NCBI GenBank assembly: GCA_937894055.1
Contig: CALDHQ010000510.1
Span: 1 to 6,038, forward strand
Length of the DNA stretch: 6,038 nucleotides
Reading direction: 5' to 3'
Source: an uncultured Polymorphobacter sp.
GTDB taxonomy: Bacteria > Pseudomonadota > Alphaproteobacteria > Sphingomonadales > Sphingomonadaceae
The translations under genes were made by a program, and so were the position numbers. The notes under the pieces are model-generated. The model worked only from the letters and a program-made list of their open reading frames with translations, had not been told where the DNA came from and did no database searches. This document shows, one piece after another, positions 4,536 through 6,038 of the stretch (position 1 is its first letter; each line of letters opens with the position of its first letter).

Positions 4536-5580
4536 ATGCGGATTCGGTCGACATGGCTAGCTGGCATCTGCGCGGGCGTCGGTATCGCGGTTGGCAGCCT
4601 GTCGGGTTTCGTCGCCACCCCCGCAGTCGCCCAGAGCTTCTCGCCATCCGATGTTTTCGCCGGGCTGCCGATCGAGCAGGTGGTGATCGTCATCGCCAAT
4701 CCCAGCGCCGACACCGCGCTCAACGACCGCGTCAGCGATACCGTCCGCCGCCGCCTCGCGCTGTTTCCGGGCTCGAGCTACTCCGCCGACCGCACCAACT
4801 TCGTGCTGGCGCAGGCGCGGCGCGTACCCGACGTGGCGAAGGCCGACTACACCATCGGCTTCGGTGAACGCGACGGGCTGGTGCTGACCATTACTGTCAC
4901 CTTGACCGACGGCGCCACCAAGGGCGCGGCGCGCGGCGTGCTCGCCGATGGCAGCGGCTTTCCGGTTCTGTACGACAACAACGGCACCTATCTGCGCGCG
5001 CGGCTGGAGGGCATGGCGCTCTACTATGCCAACAACAACGCCTGGTTCGGCCACCCCGCCGAAATGCTGACCGGCAACCCGCTGGTCGAGGGCACGCCGG
5101 CGGGCAAGGGCTTCAACGACTGGGTCGAAACCTATGTCGTCGCCGGGCTGTCGGGCATCACGCCGGTCACCGACAAATTCTATGTCTATGGCGCCGGCTC
5201 GGTGATGCTGACCGCGTCGGCGGGGCAGGAGCTGTTCACCGACACGACGCGCAGCTACTTCGGCGTCGAGGATGCCTATGCCGGTTTCATCGTCGGCGAC
5301 ACCACTGCCTCCGGCAACCGCTACGGCCTCAACGTCTCGGGCGGCCGCCAGCGCTTCACGCTCGCCAACGCTTTCCTGATCGCCAATACCGCCGCCAACG
5401 GCCAGGAACGCGCGGCGTTGCAGGCCAATGCGCGCTGGGCCGCCGACATGGTCGGGCTGGCGCAGCTGTTCTGGAACGGCAACAAGCTCGAAGCGTTCTA
5501 CGTCAACCCCGACGAGCTGCCGGTCCTCGACACCAAAACCGAAATCGTCGGCGTCAACCTTGAACTCAAGCCGCTGGCCG
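4536..5580 (+). CDS. Exported POTRA-like/beta-barrel-like protein, C-terminally truncated
   Basis: I do not recognise a named family. The ATG at 4536 opens a 33-residue signal peptide (basic MRIR, hydrophobic core, cut after TPAVAQ or TPAVA). Residues about 45-125 follow a POTRA-like order: strand (QVVIVIA), helix (NDRVSDTVRRRLALFPG), helix (FVLAQARRVPDVAKA), strand pair ending GLVLTITVTL. POTRA domains occur in Omp85/TpsB outer-membrane proteins and dock substrates in the periplasm. Residues about 165-345 are rich in alternating, aromatic-containing strands with Gly/Asn turns (FYVYGAGSVMLTAS, YGLNVSGGRQRF, LAQLFWNGNKLEAFYV), as in a porin-like barrel. Resemblance to alginate-export-type barrels is only impressionistic. 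Genuine sequence stops at about 5575-5590, inside the barrel; the in-frame codons running on to 5810 are antisense to an Ig-repeat fragment and are not part of this protein. The upstream ribosome-binding site is weak (GGACG). Confidence 0.6.
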
Positions 5581-5595
5581 GGCTGATGGTGATGG
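5570..5595. other. Apparent breakpoint: exported protein (+) to Ig-repeat protein (-)
   Basis: Plus-strand barrel-like sequence is credible to about LELKPLAGL (5580). Minus-strand Ig-repeat sequence is credible from the window end down to CPTITISPA (about 5577). Beyond these points each frame degrades into Met/Val-rich or Ser-rich shadow sequence. The two partial genes meet in opposite orientation with no stop codon or spacer. Confidence 0.65.
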
Positions 5596-6038
5596 TAGGG
5601 CAACCGATGGCGATGGTGAACGCTGTGTCTTTGGTGCAGCCATTTGCGTCGGTAATGCGCAGCGTGAAGGTGCGGCTCTCGACGACAGTCGGCGTGCCGC
5701 TAATGGTGGCCATGGTAGCGGTGACGGCATTGTTGAGCACCAAGCCTGTGGGCAGCGTGCCGATGAGTGTCCAGTTATACGGTGCCGTGCCACCAGCGGC
5801 AAAGAGTTGAGTCGTGGGATAGGCGGTGTCTTGAGTGCCATTGGGCAACGAGCCGCTGGTGTAGAGCGGTGGGCCGCTGGCGATGGAATTGAGATCCACG
5901 TCGAGGCCGTGATTGCCATTGGACCAGCCCGTGGTGTTCTCCAGCGTGGCGGTGTAAGTCGTGGTCGGTGTGCTACTGGCCCAGTAGAAGGAACCGCCGA
6001 CAGAGACCACACCCGATGCAGTGGGATTATAAACGCTG
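5575..6038 (-). CDS. Putative Ig (He_PIG-type) repeat surface protein, internal fragment
   Basis: The minus strand is open from the window edge (6038) to about 5575, some 154 codons, without a genuine start; the GTG at 6010 is internal. After a domain rich in Ser/Thr/Tyr (SGVVSVGGSFYWASSTPTTT) comes one nearly complete Ig-like repeat: GSLPNGTQDTAYPTTQLFAA, GGTAPYNWTL, LPTGLVLNN, ISGTP and the closing RTFTLRITDANGCTKDTAFT, then the start of the next unit (GCPTITISPA). This order is the hallmark of putative Ig domains in very large secreted or surface proteins. They are common in Verrucomicrobia, Acidobacteria and other environmental bacteria, where they act as stalks or adhesive modules. No anchor or enzymatic domain is visible. 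The 3' end is lost at the breakpoint with the exported-protein gene. Base composition is slightly less GC-rich than the core. Confidence 0.72.

Noticed and set aside
4557..5603. 348-codon open frame antisense to the exported protein
   Set aside because: Low-complexity Val/Arg/Gly/Glu-rich shadow typical of GC-rich genes; the plus strand has a signal peptide and plausible folds.
1..6038. Mobile element, phage or integron explaining the joins
   Set aside because: No transposase, integrase, terminal inverted repeats, target-site duplications, attC-like sites or tRNA ends are visible at or near any breakpoint.
1..6038. CRISPR array, tRNA or rRNA genes
   Set aside because: No regularly spaced repeats, no tRNA cloverleaf-type arm sequences and no rRNA conserved blocks were seen on either strand.

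Overview
The window looks like a mosaic. Its core (about 1,200-5,580) is a coherent, high-GC stretch that reads like a sphingomonad-type alphaproteobacterium. The basis is the style of the Dxs, Fur/Zur, MerC and aminotransferase sequences and the strong GC third-position bias. Both flanks are short gene pieces that stop being recognisable abruptly, often with a strand switch at the same point. The simplest reading is a chimeric metagenomic contig or clone, not a natural gene cluster. This is inference from protein recognition, with no database search.

Layout. 1-~222: internal piece of a cytochrome bd oxidase subunit II gene (minus strand). ~221-349: C-terminal end of a DODA/LigB-type ring-opening dioxygenase (plus). 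365-649: complete small secreted protein (minus), convergent with the dioxygenase; one perfect inverted repeat holds both stop codons. 663-696: a strong intrinsic terminator pointing rightwards. 837-~1088: N-terminal part of an LTxxQ-motif secreted protein with a Gly-rich linker, in a style reminiscent of Opitutaceae (Verrucomicrobia). ~1089-~1200: a roughly 110-bp coding scrap of uncertain family. ~1200-1379: first 60 or so codons of a class III omega-amino-acid:pyruvate aminotransferase (minus).

Core. A MerC-domain membrane protein gene (1493-1858) is followed after 35 bp by a Zur-like Fur-family regulator gene (1894-2370), then by dxs (2458-4386), the first enzyme of the MEP isoprenoid pathway. 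A near-perfect 15-bp palindrome of Zur-box type sits just before merC and overlaps a -10-like hexamer. It suggests that the regulator controls merC and itself in response to zinc. The dxs-to-4536 gap carries a perfect 13-bp tandem duplication, a near-perfect GC-rich palindrome and a degenerate second copy of that palindrome. Next is an exported protein (4536-~5580) with a POTRA-like N-terminal domain and beta-barrel-like sequence. It is cut where the sequence switches to a minus-strand piece of a large Ig-repeat (He_PIG-type) surface protein (~5573-6038, open to the window edge).

I found no tRNA, rRNA, CRISPR array, transposase or convincing new multi-gene system. The most useful points are the apparent breakpoints, which would create false 'novel' fusion proteins if annotated naively, the Zur/MerC regulatory module, and the unclassified POTRA-like exported protein.
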